Part shown: in pieces, positions 8,820 to 17,947 of the stretch
Layout of the letters: each line of letters starts with the position of its first letter
How positions within the stretch are numbered: position 1 is the first letter of the stretch
Origin: Ignavibacteriales bacterium
Lineage (GTDB): Bacteria > Bacteroidota > Ignavibacteria > Tepidaquicellales > Tepidaquicellaceae
DNA: 64,000 nt
Assembly: GCA_020635255.1 (NCBI GenBank)
Contig: JACKAC010000001.1
Coordinates: forward strand, 845,501-909,500
Direction of reading: 5' to 3'
The notes under the pieces: generated by a model
What the model saw: the letters and a program-made list of their open reading frames with translations, nothing else
What the model was told of the DNA's origin: nothing
The model's database searches: none
Program-made: the position numbers and the translations under genes

Positions 8820-11800
8820 ATGAAGACAAAAATATTATTGTTATTTCTAATATCTGTCATGCTGTGGGCTACTCAGGTAGAGTCCAAGCCCAGGGTTAGG
8901 GTAGTGAACCCCAACAACGGGTTTGTTCTAGCTAGTCCAAACGGTTTCGACAGTCCAAACGCGATCATACAGGAGTTTGAACTCCTCGACGCGAACAATG
9001 TCTCATCTTATATTATCAATACCGGTATTTTTGACCAAAATATCGAGCAGAATAACTCTCCGGGTTTTGAGTGGCCAAAAAACAATGCTACTGGAGCCAA
9101 CGCAATATTTACAGCCGGACTGACTATTGCTGCGAAGATAGATGGTCAATTAAAAATGTGCGCCGCCTCATACGAAGGTGAATGGGCACCCGGCTATTGT
9201 GTAAACGGTGAGGGTTTTACAGATTCAAGATTTAAGCTGTACAAGATCAACAGTTCAGATAACGCAAACAATAACCCCGATTATGCTAATTGGGGTGAGA
9301 TGGTTCCTTTTGGGGCACCTTATGTCGATAAGAACGGAAATGGTCAATATGATCCGGGAACAGACATCCCGGGAATTAAGGATGCAAATCAAACAATATT
9401 TGTTTGTTTAACAGATGGATTCCAGGACCAGCATAATTCCAGTGAAGGTTTTGGTGGGGGTACAACTCCAATGTATGCTCAGCTTCAGCTAACAGCCTGG
9501 GCATATAATATATCCGGTATCCAAGATATGCAGTTTCTTAGATTTGTTATTTCAAACAAAAACACACTTGCATGGGATAGTACATTCTTCGGGATAGTAG
9601 TTGATCCTGACCTAGGTGATGCAACCGATGACTGGATCGGATGTGATACTGTCAATAATATGGGTTACTGTTATAACTCTGATAACGACGATGGCGGCGG
9701 CGGTCCTGGTACTTACGGATCAAATCCACCTGCATCGGGAATGGACTTTTTCGTTAGCCCGATCAATTATAGTGTAAATCCACCTCAGCCTCTAGGATTA
9801 ACTTCATTCGTGTATTTTACTAACCCTGGAAGCGGTCAGGCAGTTTGTGAAAGGGATCCTGATAATCCTACTGAAGCTTACAGATATCTTCAGGGTATCA
9901 AAAGTGACGGTACCTCGTGGCTGGACCCAACATTTAGTCCTCCCAGAAAGACCGTTTTCTGCTATCCCGGCGAGCCGGATGGTAGCCAAGGCTGGACAGA
10001 ATCAGATGGACGCATTAACAACTGTGATGGTGACACTACAGGAACAGTTGAACCAAGTCCTGGTGGTGATAGAAGGTTCATATTTAACTCAGGAGCCTAT
10101 GACTTTAGAATGAGTCCCGGCGATACGCAGACAGTTGTTTTAGCACAGTTTGCGGCTAAAGGATCTAATTATTTAAATTCTGTTACAAAGTTAAAGAGAT
10201 TAGACGTTACTGCACAGAAATTATATGATGCTGACTTTAACGTTATTCCACCTCCTCCAACCCCTGTTACTAATATTAGTTTTCAGCCTAAGGGTGGTGA
10301 AGGTTCTAGTTTTGTTAACTTGAATATTTCCTGGAATGATACTGCAGAATCATATGTATTCAGGGATACAGTCCTTTCACCTGATACAATAAACAGTACT
10401 TACTACTTCCAGGGGTATGAGGTATATGAGGTTGACAAAACTGCTTCAACGTTACCAGACTTTAATCAACCATCATCTATTAATAATACCTTGACCTTAT
10501 TGGCAACTTATGATCTAATAGATGGAGTCGGTATTATTCAGGATAGTCTTTCGTTTGGAATATCCGTTAATGGTGTAGAGCAATTGGGTTATTTCCCGGT
10601 TGTACCGCCATATACGTATTCAGTACCGGCCGGATTCCCAAATTCAGGATTATTTAGGAGTCTAAGTATTACCAAGACTAATTATCCTGATAACTACGGC
10701 GGTAACTCAGATTTCATTTATGGTCAGGAATATAAATTTGTAGTAGTTGCATATGCATACAGTGATTCAGCACAAAACGGATTGAAAGTGATAAGATCGC
10801 CGTTGGTGCCATTTAGTGTTATTCCTAAAGCACCTGTTGCAGGAACGCAATCAGGTTATTCAGATGGCGATACTTTGAATACTAATAGAAGAGATCTTGG
10901 GGTTGCTCCAATTATTCTTGATGCTAATTCAGTTATTGATGCAACTTATAGAGTACAATTTAACTCACCTGATACAACATATAATATCCAAAGATCTACA
11001 GACGGCGGCGCATTTACAAATCTCGCTCAAAATCTGAAGATATCATCAGGTGCGAGAAACTTCGATGGTATTGAGTTCGGTGTTAATAGAATTACTAAAC
11101 AGGGCGTGATTCGAGATACAATAGAGAACCCAGCTGTTAACCAGTCCCGTTTATATGGCTGGAGCTATGAGCCTTCAGGAAATCAATTCGTCGAAGGAAG
11201 TAAGTATTTACTCAGTGGTGATAGACCATACCAGTCACGCTTAATGTCACTGTCATGGCCGACACAGGGTACGTATACAAACCTGCCTTCGCTGGTAAAA
11301 GCGACTGAACTAAAGAATGTTCAGATCGAATTTACCGGAACGGGAGGCGCCGGTCAGATGGCGTATAGATACAGGGTGACAACACCGATCAATTACGCAT
11401 ACCAGGATTTTGTTGAGGTTCCGTTTAAAGCCTATGAAATAGATCCAACAGATAGTACTGCTTCAAGGAGACAAATAAATGTTGCTTTCCTTGTTACAGA
11501 TTCTACTATGACATCCTGGAGCCCGACTGCTGATAGTTTGGGTGGAAAGATTATTACATATTTCCTCAGATCGGATTATAGTTCAACACCGGATCCGTTC
11601 TATACATCCAAGAATCTATTCTTACAGCAGAGCCAGACCGATATTTATTATGTATGGTCACCGAAGTTGATCTCTGCAGGTGCCAGCTATACAGTGGGTG
11701 ATCTAATGACGATATATCCGTATACCATAACGAGACCGTTTATGGAGCCGGGATATCCGCTTTATTATCAGTTTAGTGTATCAGGTACCACAGTGTCAAA

Positions 11801-12137
11801 TTCAACTGCCGTTTCAAGAAACGATATGGAAAAGATCAGAGCAGTACCGAATCCATATCTCGGATTTAACGTTCTTGAGACCAGCAGTTCCAATAGATTT
11901 ATAACGTTTATGAGGCTTCCCGAAGTTTGTACAATAAAGATATATACACTTAACGGGGATCTTATTAATACCATAAATAAAGATAATACTACCTCGGACC
12001 AGCAATGGAATTTGAGAACGTTTGAGGACGTTCCTGTTGCTTCGGGTATGTATATAGCATTGATTGATGCTCCGGGTATTGGGCAGAAAATAATTAAGCT
12101 TGCAATATTCACAAGTCAAGAAAGAGCTGACTTTTAA
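8820..12137 (+). CDS. Large exported protein, probable type IX secretion substrate, function unknown
   Basis: This is a 1105-residue protein with a signal peptide (MKTKILLLFLISVMLWATQVES). An acidic stretch, DKNGNGQYDPGTD (about 170-185), resembles a calcium-binding loop. Several segments in the second half look like fibronectin/Ig-type beta-sandwiches with the SYYFQGYEVYE pattern common in FCB-group surface proteins. The C-terminal 90 residues (VPNPYLGFN..., IKIYTLNGDLI, VASGMYIALIDA) resemble a divergent type IX sorting domain, with PNPY in place of PNPFNP. It lies 48 bp after the TonB receptor and before a PorV-like gene, so these may function together at the surface. I do not recognise an enzymatic domain. 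Confidence 0.8.
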   Translation: MKTKILLLFLISVMLWATQVESKPRVRVVNPNNGFVLASPNGFDSPNAIIQEFELLDANNVSSYIINTGIFDQNIEQNNSPGFEWPKNNATGANAIFTAGLTIAAKIDGQLKMCAASYEGEWAPGYCVNGEGFTDSRFKLYKINSSDNANNNPDYANWGEMVPFGAPYVDKNGNGQYDPGTDIPGIKDANQTIFVCLTDGFQDQHNSSEGFGGGTTPMYAQLQLTAWAYNISGIQDMQFLRFVISNKNTLAWDSTFFGIVVDPDLGDATDDWIGCDTVNNMGYCYNSDNDDGGGGPGTYGSNPPASGMDFFVSPINYSVNPPQPLGLTSFVYFTNPGSGQAVCERDPDNPTEAYRYLQGIKSDGTSWLDPTFSPPRKTVFCYPGEPDGSQGWTESDGRINNCDGDTTGTVEPSPGGDRRFIFNSGAYDFRMSPGDTQTVVLAQFAAKGSNYLNSVTKLKRLDVTAQKLYDADFNVIPPPPTPVTNISFQPKGGEGSSFVNLNISWNDTAESYVFRDTVLSPDTINSTYYFQGYEVYEVDKTASTLPDFNQPSSINNTLTLLATYDLIDGVGIIQDSLSFGISVNGVEQLGYFPVVPPYTYSVPAGFPNSGLFRSLSITKTNYPDNYGGNSDFIYGQEYKFVVVAYAYSDSAQNGLKVIRSPLVPFSVIPKAPVAGTQSGYSDGDTLNTNRRDLGVAPIILDANSVIDATYRVQFNSPDTTYNIQRSTDGGAFTNLAQNLKISSGARNFDGIEFGVNRITKQGVIRDTIENPAVNQSRLYGWSYEPSGNQFVEGSKYLLSGDRPYQSRLMSLSWPTQGTYTNLPSLVKATELKNVQIEFTGTGGAGQMAYRYRVTTPINYAYQDFVEVPFKAYEIDPTDSTASRRQINVAFLVTDSTMTSWSPTADSLGGKIITYFLRSDYSSTPDPFYTSKNLFLQQSQTDIYYVWSPKLISAGASYTVGDLMTIYPYTITRPFMEPGYPLYYQFSVSGTTVSNSTAVSRNDMEKIRAVPNPYLGFNVLETSSSNRFITFMRLPEVCTIKIYTLNGDLINTINKDNTTSDQQWNLRTFEDVPVASGMYIALIDAPGIGQKIIKLAIFTSQERADF

Positions 12138-12151
12138 TTAGCAAAATTCAC

Positions 12152-12185
12152 AGGCAATCCCTGAATGGATTTTTAGGGATTGCCT
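12152..12185 (+). terminator. Intergenic hairpin
   Basis: An 11-bp perfect stem AGGCAATCCCT/AGGGATTGCCT lies between the large exported protein and the PorV-like gene. It is followed by A-rich sequence rather than T, so on the plus strand it is more likely a processing or stabilising hairpin than a full terminator. Confidence 0.45.
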
Positions 12186-12208
12186 AAATAAAAAGGAGAG
12201 TTTAAAAA

Positions 12209-13231
12209 ATGAACCTCAAAAATATACTAATAGTCTTAATAGTAATTATGACAGGGGCAAGCTCTTTCGCGGGACCCAGGACCAAGTTTGGTACCATGGC
12301 CGCACCGGAATTGCTGATCCCCGTAGGTTCTGTGGGAACTTCTCTTCAAGGGTCTAACTTGGCAAGCGTGACAGGTATTGATGCGATGTATTGGAATCCA
12401 GCAGGTCTGTCGCAATTACAAAACCCAACCGGAGAAGCACTTTTTTCACACATGAACTATATCGCCGACATTAACATGGAATATGTTGCCGGCGTAGTTA
12501 AACTAAGTAATCTTGGTTACCTCGGGTTTTCTCTGAGAACTCTTGATTTCGGTGAAGAGCTGGTAACAACCGAATACAACCCTGAAGGTGACGGTTCTAC
12601 ATTTAGTCCGACATACCTTGTTGGTAGCATCAGCTTTGCAAGAGCTATGACCGACAAGATCCATTTCGGAACTAACATTAAGTTAATCAGTGAGAGCATT
12701 GCAAATGTAAACGCAACCGGCGTTGCTTTTGACTTTGGTCTGCAATATGTAGCAGGAAATTCAGGCCTCAGATTTGGAATCGCTTTAAAGAATCTCGGAC
12801 CAGCCATGACCTTTAACGGTCAGGGATTGGACAGACAGGTAGTTGAAAACGGTCAAACAGTTACAAGAAGGGTTATCCTTCAAGACTTTGACCTTCCAAC
12901 TAATCTGGAGATCGGAGTATCCTATATTGCTAACCTGAACAAGCAAAACCATGTAATGCTTTCTTCAGCATTTGAAAATTCAGGTTTCTCAAGTGACGAA
13001 TACAAATTCGGACTTGAGTATAACTATAATAATAACTTCTTCCTGAGAGGGGCAGTAAGTATTAAACCCGATAAAAACACGGACGAAGAGCTCTGGGGAC
13101 CAACCTTTGGAGCAGGAGTTAAATATCCTTTCGGAGGCATTTCTTTGGGCTTCGATTACGCCTACAGGATAGTAAATGAGGATGGTTTCAACTCAACAAA
13201 CCAATACTTTACTTTGAATGTAGGATTTTAA
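12209..13231 (+). CDS. PorV/PorQ family outer-membrane protein
   Basis: This 340-residue protein has a signal peptide ending near SSFA. It shows the family's N-terminal pattern: GTMAAPELLIPVGSVGTS, then a segment with YWNPAGLSQ, then alternating beta strands to a terminal F (TLNVGF). Members form 14-stranded FadL-like barrels. PorV is known as the shuttle that carries type IX substrates to the sortase, and PorQ is linked to the same machine. Its presence right after type IX cargo genes fits such a role, although many FCB genomes hold several paralogues and the exact partner is unknown. The Shine-Dalgarno GGAGAG is 9 bp before the ATG. A strong terminator follows. Confidence 0.82.
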   Translation: MNLKNILIVLIVIMTGASSFAGPRTKFGTMAAPELLIPVGSVGTSLQGSNLASVTGIDAMYWNPAGLSQLQNPTGEALFSHMNYIADINMEYVAGVVKLSNLGYLGFSLRTLDFGEELVTTEYNPEGDGSTFSPTYLVGSISFARAMTDKIHFGTNIKLISESIANVNATGVAFDFGLQYVAGNSGLRFGIALKNLGPAMTFNGQGLDRQVVENGQTVTRRVILQDFDLPTNLEIGVSYIANLNKQNHVMLSSAFENSGFSSDEYKFGLEYNYNNNFFLRGAVSIKPDKNTDEELWGPTFGAGVKYPFGGISLGFDYAYRIVNEDGFNSTNQYFTLNVGF

Positions 13232-13255
13232 TATTTGTTTAATTTTATTATTATT

Positions 13256-13291
13256 AGGTAATTCTCTTTAATTAGAGAATTACCTTTTTTA
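13256..13291 (+). terminator. Rho-independent terminator
   Basis: A perfect 12-bp stem AGGTAATTCTCT/AGAGAATTACCT is followed by a T run. It closes the TonB receptor/PorV block. Confidence 0.92.
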
Positions 13292-13323
13292 TTTTTATGA
13301 GGGCGCGCTTTAAATTTATAATT

Positions 13324-14712
13324 ATGAAAACCATCGTAAAAACAGCATTTTTAATTTTTTTCCTTTGTGTTTCTCTAAATTCGTCAGTTGCAGATAATAT
13401 ATTTAACTTCAGCATTGATTACTCAGTATTTAAGGGACAAGATGGAAAATCAATAGTCGAATTTTACTATTCATTCTATAAAAAAAGACTGATATTCAGT
13501 AATTCGGGCAGTGAATATACAGCCCAGGCAAAAATAGACCTCGATATTTTCAAAAAAGGGACAGATGAGCTGGTATTTTCTCAGACTTATATGATACCGA
13601 CAACCGTGACAGATACATCGGGTACTAATCTCGATAACAATCTAGTGGGGCAATTGAATTACCAGATATCGCCCGGAGATTACACGGTAAAGATATCCGC
13701 TTCCGATGCCAATAACTCCGAAAATGTCGAATCAGCCGTAATAGAACTCACTGCAGAGGACTTTAATACGGGCTTAAAGATAAGTGATATAGAATTATCT
13801 ACGGACATTCTTTCAAGCGGGGATAAAGAGAGTATCTTTTATAAGAATACACTGGAGGTCGTGCCAAATCCCGACGGTATATACGGGAATAATATAAATA
13901 AGCTTTATTATTATTTCGAAATATACGGTCTTACTCCGCAAAATATAACGGACGAGTTTTATATTCTGGCAGAGATCACAGATCCGAACAAAGATAATAT
14001 ATTTATTAAGAATGTTAAGAAGATAACATCTCTTAGCTCAGAGGATATAGTCCAGCAAGGAAGTTTTCAGATAGACAGTTTACCAACAGCTAAGTACATA
14101 CTCCTCGTATCGGTAATTGATAATAAAAACTCTACCAGGTTTACCAGGGAAAAACAATTTTGGGTTTATAATAGCGGTATTACACAGGATTTTTCTTTTT
14201 CAGGGGAGGAAGAATTTCTAAAAAGTCCTTACGCCACGATGAGAGAAGACCTTGTAGAGAAAGAGTATGAGATCACGTCATATATACGAACCGATAAGGA
14301 AAAGAATGTATATAATAAGCTGACAGATATAAACGATAAAAGGAAGTTTATGTTCGACTTTTGGAAGATAAGGGATGATAATCCTGCAACCCTGGAAAAT
14401 GAATTTAAAATCGAATATGTAAAACGCATTCTTGAAGCCGATGCTTCTTTTAAGGAGCCTTATAAGGAAGGATGGAAGACGGACAGAGGCAGGATATATG
14501 TACTTTTTGGAAAGCCGGACGATATAGAGAGATTTCCCTTTGAAGCAAATAAGAAGAGTTATGAGGTCTGGACTTATGACAAGTTAGAAGGCGGAGCAAC
14601 ATGTGTATTTGTTGAGAGGAAACCGGAAGGTTCCGGATATTTTGACATGGTTCACTCGACCTTAAGGGGTGAATTTAGGAATGACAACTGGGAAAACGAA
14701 CTAAACTATTAA
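13324..14712 (+). CDS. GWxTD domain-containing exported protein
   Basis: From the Met at 13324 the protein has 462 residues and a proper signal peptide (MKTIVKTAFLIFFLCVSLNSSVA). An in-frame Met nine codons earlier sits almost on the preceding terminator's T run and adds a charged prefix, so I prefer the later start. The C-terminal third contains the defining GWKTDRGRIYVLFGKPDDIE motif and the YEVWTYD segment of the GWxTD domain, a family known from FCB-group genomes with no firmly assigned function. The region before it looks like beta-sandwich repeats. It heads a tight operon with YbbR, a CPBP protease, pdxJ and lptB (gaps of 15, 8 and 1 bp, then an overlap), hinting at an envelope role. 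Confidence 0.85.
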   Translation: MKTIVKTAFLIFFLCVSLNSSVADNIFNFSIDYSVFKGQDGKSIVEFYYSFYKKRLIFSNSGSEYTAQAKIDLDIFKKGTDELVFSQTYMIPTTVTDTSGTNLDNNLVGQLNYQISPGDYTVKISASDANNSENVESAVIELTAEDFNTGLKISDIELSTDILSSGDKESIFYKNTLEVVPNPDGIYGNNINKLYYYFEIYGLTPQNITDEFYILAEITDPNKDNIFIKNVKKITSLSSEDIVQQGSFQIDSLPTAKYILLVSVIDNKNSTRFTREKQFWVYNSGITQDFSFSGEEEFLKSPYATMREDLVEKEYEITSYIRTDKEKNVYNKLTDINDKRKFMFDFWKIRDDNPATLENEFKIEYVKRILEADASFKEPYKEGWKTDRGRIYVLFGKPDDIERFPFEANKKSYEVWTYDKLEGGATCVFVERKPEGSGYFDMVHSTLRGEFRNDNWENELNY

Positions 14713-14727
14713 ACATACTGACCTGTA

Positions 14728-15642
14728 GTGAAGAAGAATTTTAGGCTCTATCTTTTTTCATTTGGATTTGCATTTATATTATGGCTGTATTTGAAATTCA
14801 ACGTAGCCTATAATATAGAGCTGTCTATTCCTCTGCATGTACATGTCACAAATAACCAGGCTCTTTCCGAAAATCTACCGGAAAATATTACCGTTGTGGC
14901 AAGCGGTAAAGGCTGGGACCTGCTCAACCTGATGATCTCGCGTGACAAGGATTTCTCCCTGGACCTATCCAATATAAAAAATGACACAAAGCTAAATACG
15001 CGTCAGCTTTTGAGCGAAAGGCTGGATGTTCCCTCGAATGTTTCGATAGTGAGTGTAGATCCCGAAACCATCAATATCAGCTTTGAAAAAGTATTTAAGA
15101 AGTATGTTAAGGTTCGTAATAATGTAGCGCTTCAGCTGGCAGACGGATATGAAATAATAGGGGAACCGCGGATCATTCCAGATTCGGTGCTTGTCTCCGG
15201 CGCTTCATCGATCGTGTCCAATATAAAATATCTTTCGACCGAATATAAGCTGGTAAAGGACGTAAAGGAGAACGTAACCGAGACCGTTGCCATAAAGGAC
15301 ACATTATCGAATATAATAAGGATCGAACCCTCTATGGTATCGGTCACATTCGAGGTTGATCTTCTTGCCGAGAGAAAATTTAACGACCTGGATATTACTA
15401 TCGAAAATCTGCCGGATGATAAGGAAGTCCTTCTTGTACCACCTAAATTGGGGCTTTCACTTAGAGGAGGAGTGAACGAATTAGCAGATATTAACCCCGG
15501 CGACATAAAAGTGATCGTGAGATATGGTGATATCGAAAATGATTCCCTCGGCTTTATAATACCGGAGATAATCCTCCCGATAGAGGCATCGATAATTAGT
15601 CTTACCCCGGAAAAACTGCAATATATTATAAAGAACAAATAG
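14728..15642 (+). CDS. YbbR-like domain protein
   Basis: This 304-residue protein uses a GTG start. One N-terminal membrane anchor (about residues 5-24, FRLYLFSFGFAFILWLYLKF) is followed by YbbR-type repeats on the outer side of the membrane, recognisable by the L-x-I-x-x-x-N-L and V-x-V-x-G-x-x-x-x-I patterns (for example PDSVLVSGASSIVSNI). In Firmicutes the homologue CdaR regulates the c-di-AMP synthase CdaA, normally encoded next to it. No DisA_N cyclase gene is adjacent here, so a CdaR role cannot be assumed. It sits 15 bp after the GWxTD gene and 8 bp before the CPBP gene. Confidence 0.8.
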   Translation: MKKNFRLYLFSFGFAFILWLYLKFNVAYNIELSIPLHVHVTNNQALSENLPENITVVASGKGWDLLNLMISRDKDFSLDLSNIKNDTKLNTRQLLSERLDVPSNVSIVSVDPETINISFEKVFKKYVKVRNNVALQLADGYEIIGEPRIIPDSVLVSGASSIVSNIKYLSTEYKLVKDVKENVTETVAIKDTLSNIIRIEPSMVSVTFEVDLLAERKFNDLDITIENLPDDKEVLLVPPKLGLSLRGGVNELADINPGDIKVIVRYGDIENDSLGFIIPEIILPIEASIISLTPEKLQYIIKNK

Positions 15643-15650
15643 CATAATAC

Positions 15651-16385
15651 TTGGTAAAGAAATATCTTTCCGAACTTAAGGACCTTAAGCAGATAATAAA
15701 GTCGCTGGACTTTAAAGTTACTTATGTCTTTTTATCTGTCGCTGTTATAATTTTTCTTTCAATATCATTTGCTACACCGCTTTTTTATTATAATAATATC
15801 GGTCAGGACAGGCTCGATTCAAGATTATACTGGTTTTTTACGGACGGCTTGCTCATGTTCCTGATCCCCTTCCTTTCTATAAAGTTTGTTCTAAAGGGAA
15901 AACTTTCCGATTACGGATTTTCATTAGGCGACAAAAAGTTCGGACTGTTCTCTGTGGCGGCGTTCTTTTTGTTTATGCTTCCTTTCCTGTGGGTCGTATC
16001 AGCCACACCGGATTTTGCCAAGACCTATCCACAAGGCGGTTCGGAGGTTAGTTCCAATCTCAGTATTTTCCTTTTATATGAAGCCGGGGTATTGACTTAT
16101 ATGCTAGGATGGGAGTTTCTATGGCGCGGGTACATGCTATTCGGGCTTAAGGAAAAATTTGGATACTATTCTATATTTATTCAAATGATACCGTTCTTTA
16201 TATTACATAAAGGAAAGCCTGAGCTTGAGTTGCTCGGTTCTATTTTTGCCGGATTGGTAATGGGTATCCAGGCATGGAGGAGTAATTCATTTGTTTACAG
16301 CTGGATACTACATTGGCTCATAATGTTTTCCATAGATACAATTTCGATTTTAAGAGAAAAAACAGGGTTTTATAAAATATTTTAG
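15651..16385 (+). CDS. CPBP family intramembrane protease (CAAX/Abi type)
   Basis: A 244-residue polytopic membrane protein, here read from a TTG start. It has the CPBP motifs: WEFLWRGY (usual form EExxxR), FFILHKGKP (FxxxH) and a late HWLIM histidine. The family contains CAAX prenyl endopeptidase-like enzymes and bacteriocin-immunity proteins working inside the membrane. The first Glu of the EExxxR pair is Trp here, so the metal/catalytic site differs from the classic form; this WEF variant may be a subfamily trait. It is part of the GWxTD-YbbR-pdxJ-lptB operon. The substrate is unknown. Confidence 0.8.
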   Translation: MVKKYLSELKDLKQIIKSLDFKVTYVFLSVAVIIFLSISFATPLFYYNNIGQDRLDSRLYWFFTDGLLMFLIPFLSIKFVLKGKLSDYGFSLGDKKFGLFSVAAFFLFMLPFLWVVSATPDFAKTYPQGGSEVSSNLSIFLLYEAGVLTYMLGWEFLWRGYMLFGLKEKFGYYSIFIQMIPFFILHKGKPELELLGSIFAGLVMGIQAWRSNSFVYSWILHWLIMFSIDTISILREKTGFYKIF

Positions 16386-16386
16386 T

Positions 16387-17106
16387 ATGAGATTAGCTGT
16401 AAACATCGATCATATTGCCACAGTCAGAAATGCCCGTGGTGGGGTCGAACCTGATCCCGTTCCGGCGGCAACTATCTGCGAGCTGGCTGGTGCTGAAGCG
16501 ATCATTTGTCATCTAAGAGAGGACAGACGGCACATAACAGACAGGGATGTAAAACTTTTGAAAGAGATCGTGCAGACGAAATTCGAACTTGAGATGGCGC
16601 CTACGGATGAAATGATAAAGATTGCACGTGAAATCAAGCCGGATGTCGCGATGCTTGTTCCAGAAAACAGGAAGGAAATTACCACTGAGGGTGGTCTGAA
16701 CCTGGTATCGGGGAAAGATAAAATCCGCTCAGCCATAGATAAGCTAAAGGAAGATGATCTTAGAGTGAGCCTCTTTATCGATCCCGTACCGGAGAATATC
16801 GATGTGGCAGTCGAACTTCGGGCAGATACGATAGAGATACATACGGGAGATTATGCAAATGCCCGTACAGAGCGTGAACAGATAGAGGAGCTTACAAAAA
16901 TATCCGTGGTTGCCCGCATGGCATCGGAAATGGGGCTGGACGTTACTGCCGGGCATGGCTTGAATTATTATAATATCCTTCCTTTACTGACAATAAAAGA
17001 AATAGGTGAGGTAAGTATAGGGCACTCCATTATTTCACGCGCGGTCTTTACAGGGCTGGATAAAGCAGTCCGAGATATGGTCGAAATCCTCAGGATTGCG
17101 TATTGA
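16387..17106 (+). CDS. pdxJ: Pyridoxine 5'-phosphate synthase
   Basis: PdxJ condenses 3-amino-2-oxopropyl phosphate with 1-deoxy-D-xylulose 5-phosphate to give pyridoxine 5'-phosphate, the last ring-forming step of the DXP-dependent vitamin B6 pathway in the cytoplasm. The 239-residue length is normal. Clear family signatures are MRLAVNIDHIATVRNARGG, CHLREDRRHI, FELEMAPTDEM, and the late AGHGLNYYN with IGEVSIGHSI. It starts one base after the CPBP stop, and its own stop overlaps the TTG start of lptB, so it is translated within an operon. Confidence 0.97.
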   Translation: MRLAVNIDHIATVRNARGGVEPDPVPAATICELAGAEAIICHLREDRRHITDRDVKLLKEIVQTKFELEMAPTDEMIKIAREIKPDVAMLVPENRKEITTEGGLNLVSGKDKIRSAIDKLKEDDLRVSLFIDPVPENIDVAVELRADTIEIHTGDYANARTEREQIEELTKISVVARMASEMGLDVTAGHGLNYYNILPLLTIKEIGEVSIGHSIISRAVFTGLDKAVRDMVEILRIAY

Positions 17107-17861
17107 GCAAGCTCAAAACATATAATCTAGTAAAAGAATATAAAAAGCGAGCTGTTGTAAATGATGTTTCACTTCAGCTCGAGCAGAGTGAGATAGTCGG
17201 TCTGCTCGGACCAAACGGAGCCGGGAAGACCACGACATTTTACATGATTTGCGGGTTGGTCAAACCAAACAGCGGTGAGATAGAGCTCGACGGTGATGAC
17301 ATCACCAAAATGCCGATGTATAAACGCGCTCAGCATGGCATCGGGTACCTACCGCAGGAGCCCTCCATTTTTAGAAAGCTTACAGTAGAACAGAATATCA
17401 AAGCGGTCCTGCAATTTATGCATCTCGATAAATACGAAATTGAGGATAAATGCGATCAGCTTATCAAAGACTTCAGCATAGAAAAAATTAGAAATACTCT
17501 CGGATACTCACTCTCCGGCGGGGAGAGAAGAAGGACGGAGATTGCGAGGGCGCTGGCATCCGCGCCAAAGTTTATCCTGCTGGACGAACCGTTTGCGGGA
17601 ATTGATCCTATCGCCGCGGAGGATATTATGAAGATAGTTGCTGGGTTAAAGAAACGAAAAATTGGCATACTCATCACAGACCATAACGTTCATGAAACAC
17701 TATCAATTGTGGATAGAGCATATATACTGATCGAGGGTAAGATCTTCCGGTCGGGCACGGCAGAGGAACTTGCCGCCGATGAAACTGTTCGTAAGCTCTA
17801 CCTGGGAGAAAGTTTCAGCCTGGACAGATACTTATTAAACAAGAAGAACATAGATAAATAA
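17103..17861 (+). CDS. lptB: LPS export ABC transporter ATP-binding protein
   Basis: LptB is the cytoplasmic ATPase that powers lipopolysaccharide extraction from the inner membrane with LptF/LptG. The 252-residue protein has Walker A GPNGAGKTT, the Q-loop region YLPQEPSIFRKLTVEQN, signature LSGGERRRTEIARAL, Walker B FILLDEPFAGIDPIA and the switch His in ITDHNVHETL. The pattern ERRRTEIARALA with FAGIDPIA is diagnostic of LptB rather than of LivF-type ATPases. It starts with TTG inside the pdxJ stop (TTGA overlap). Presence of LptB implies an LPS-bearing outer membrane. Confidence 0.95.
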   Translation: MSKLKTYNLVKEYKKRAVVNDVSLQLEQSEIVGLLGPNGAGKTTTFYMICGLVKPNSGEIELDGDDITKMPMYKRAQHGIGYLPQEPSIFRKLTVEQNIKAVLQFMHLDKYEIEDKCDQLIKDFSIEKIRNTLGYSLSGGERRRTEIARALASAPKFILLDEPFAGIDPIAAEDIMKIVAGLKKRKIGILITDHNVHETLSIVDRAYILIEGKIFRSGTAEELAADETVRKLYLGESFSLDRYLLNKKNIDK

Positions 17862-17864
17862 AAA

Positions 17865-17920
17865 GGTGGTCTCCTTAAAAAGGACGACCACCCTTGGTGC
17901 TGTCATTTATAAAAATGACA
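17865..17920. terminator. Bidirectional terminator region between converging genes
   Basis: Two hairpins stand in tandem. GGTGGTC-TCCTT pairs with AAGGA-C-GACCACC (17865-17892), and GTGC-TGTCATTT pairs with AAATGACA-G-GCAC (17897-17925). They separate lptB from the converging M16 peptidase gene. Confidence 0.65.
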
Positions 17921-17947
17921 GGCACTCACCCTTAGCATGATGAGACT

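Noticed and set aside
15132..15638. 168-codon antisense frame opposite the YbbR gene
   Set aside because: The opposite strand has a clear family match and operon context; this frame is Ser/Ile-rich shadow sequence.
14728..15642. Calling the YbbR gene cdaR
   Set aside because: No diadenylate cyclase gene adjoins it, and YbbR repeats occur in proteins outside the c-di-AMP system.
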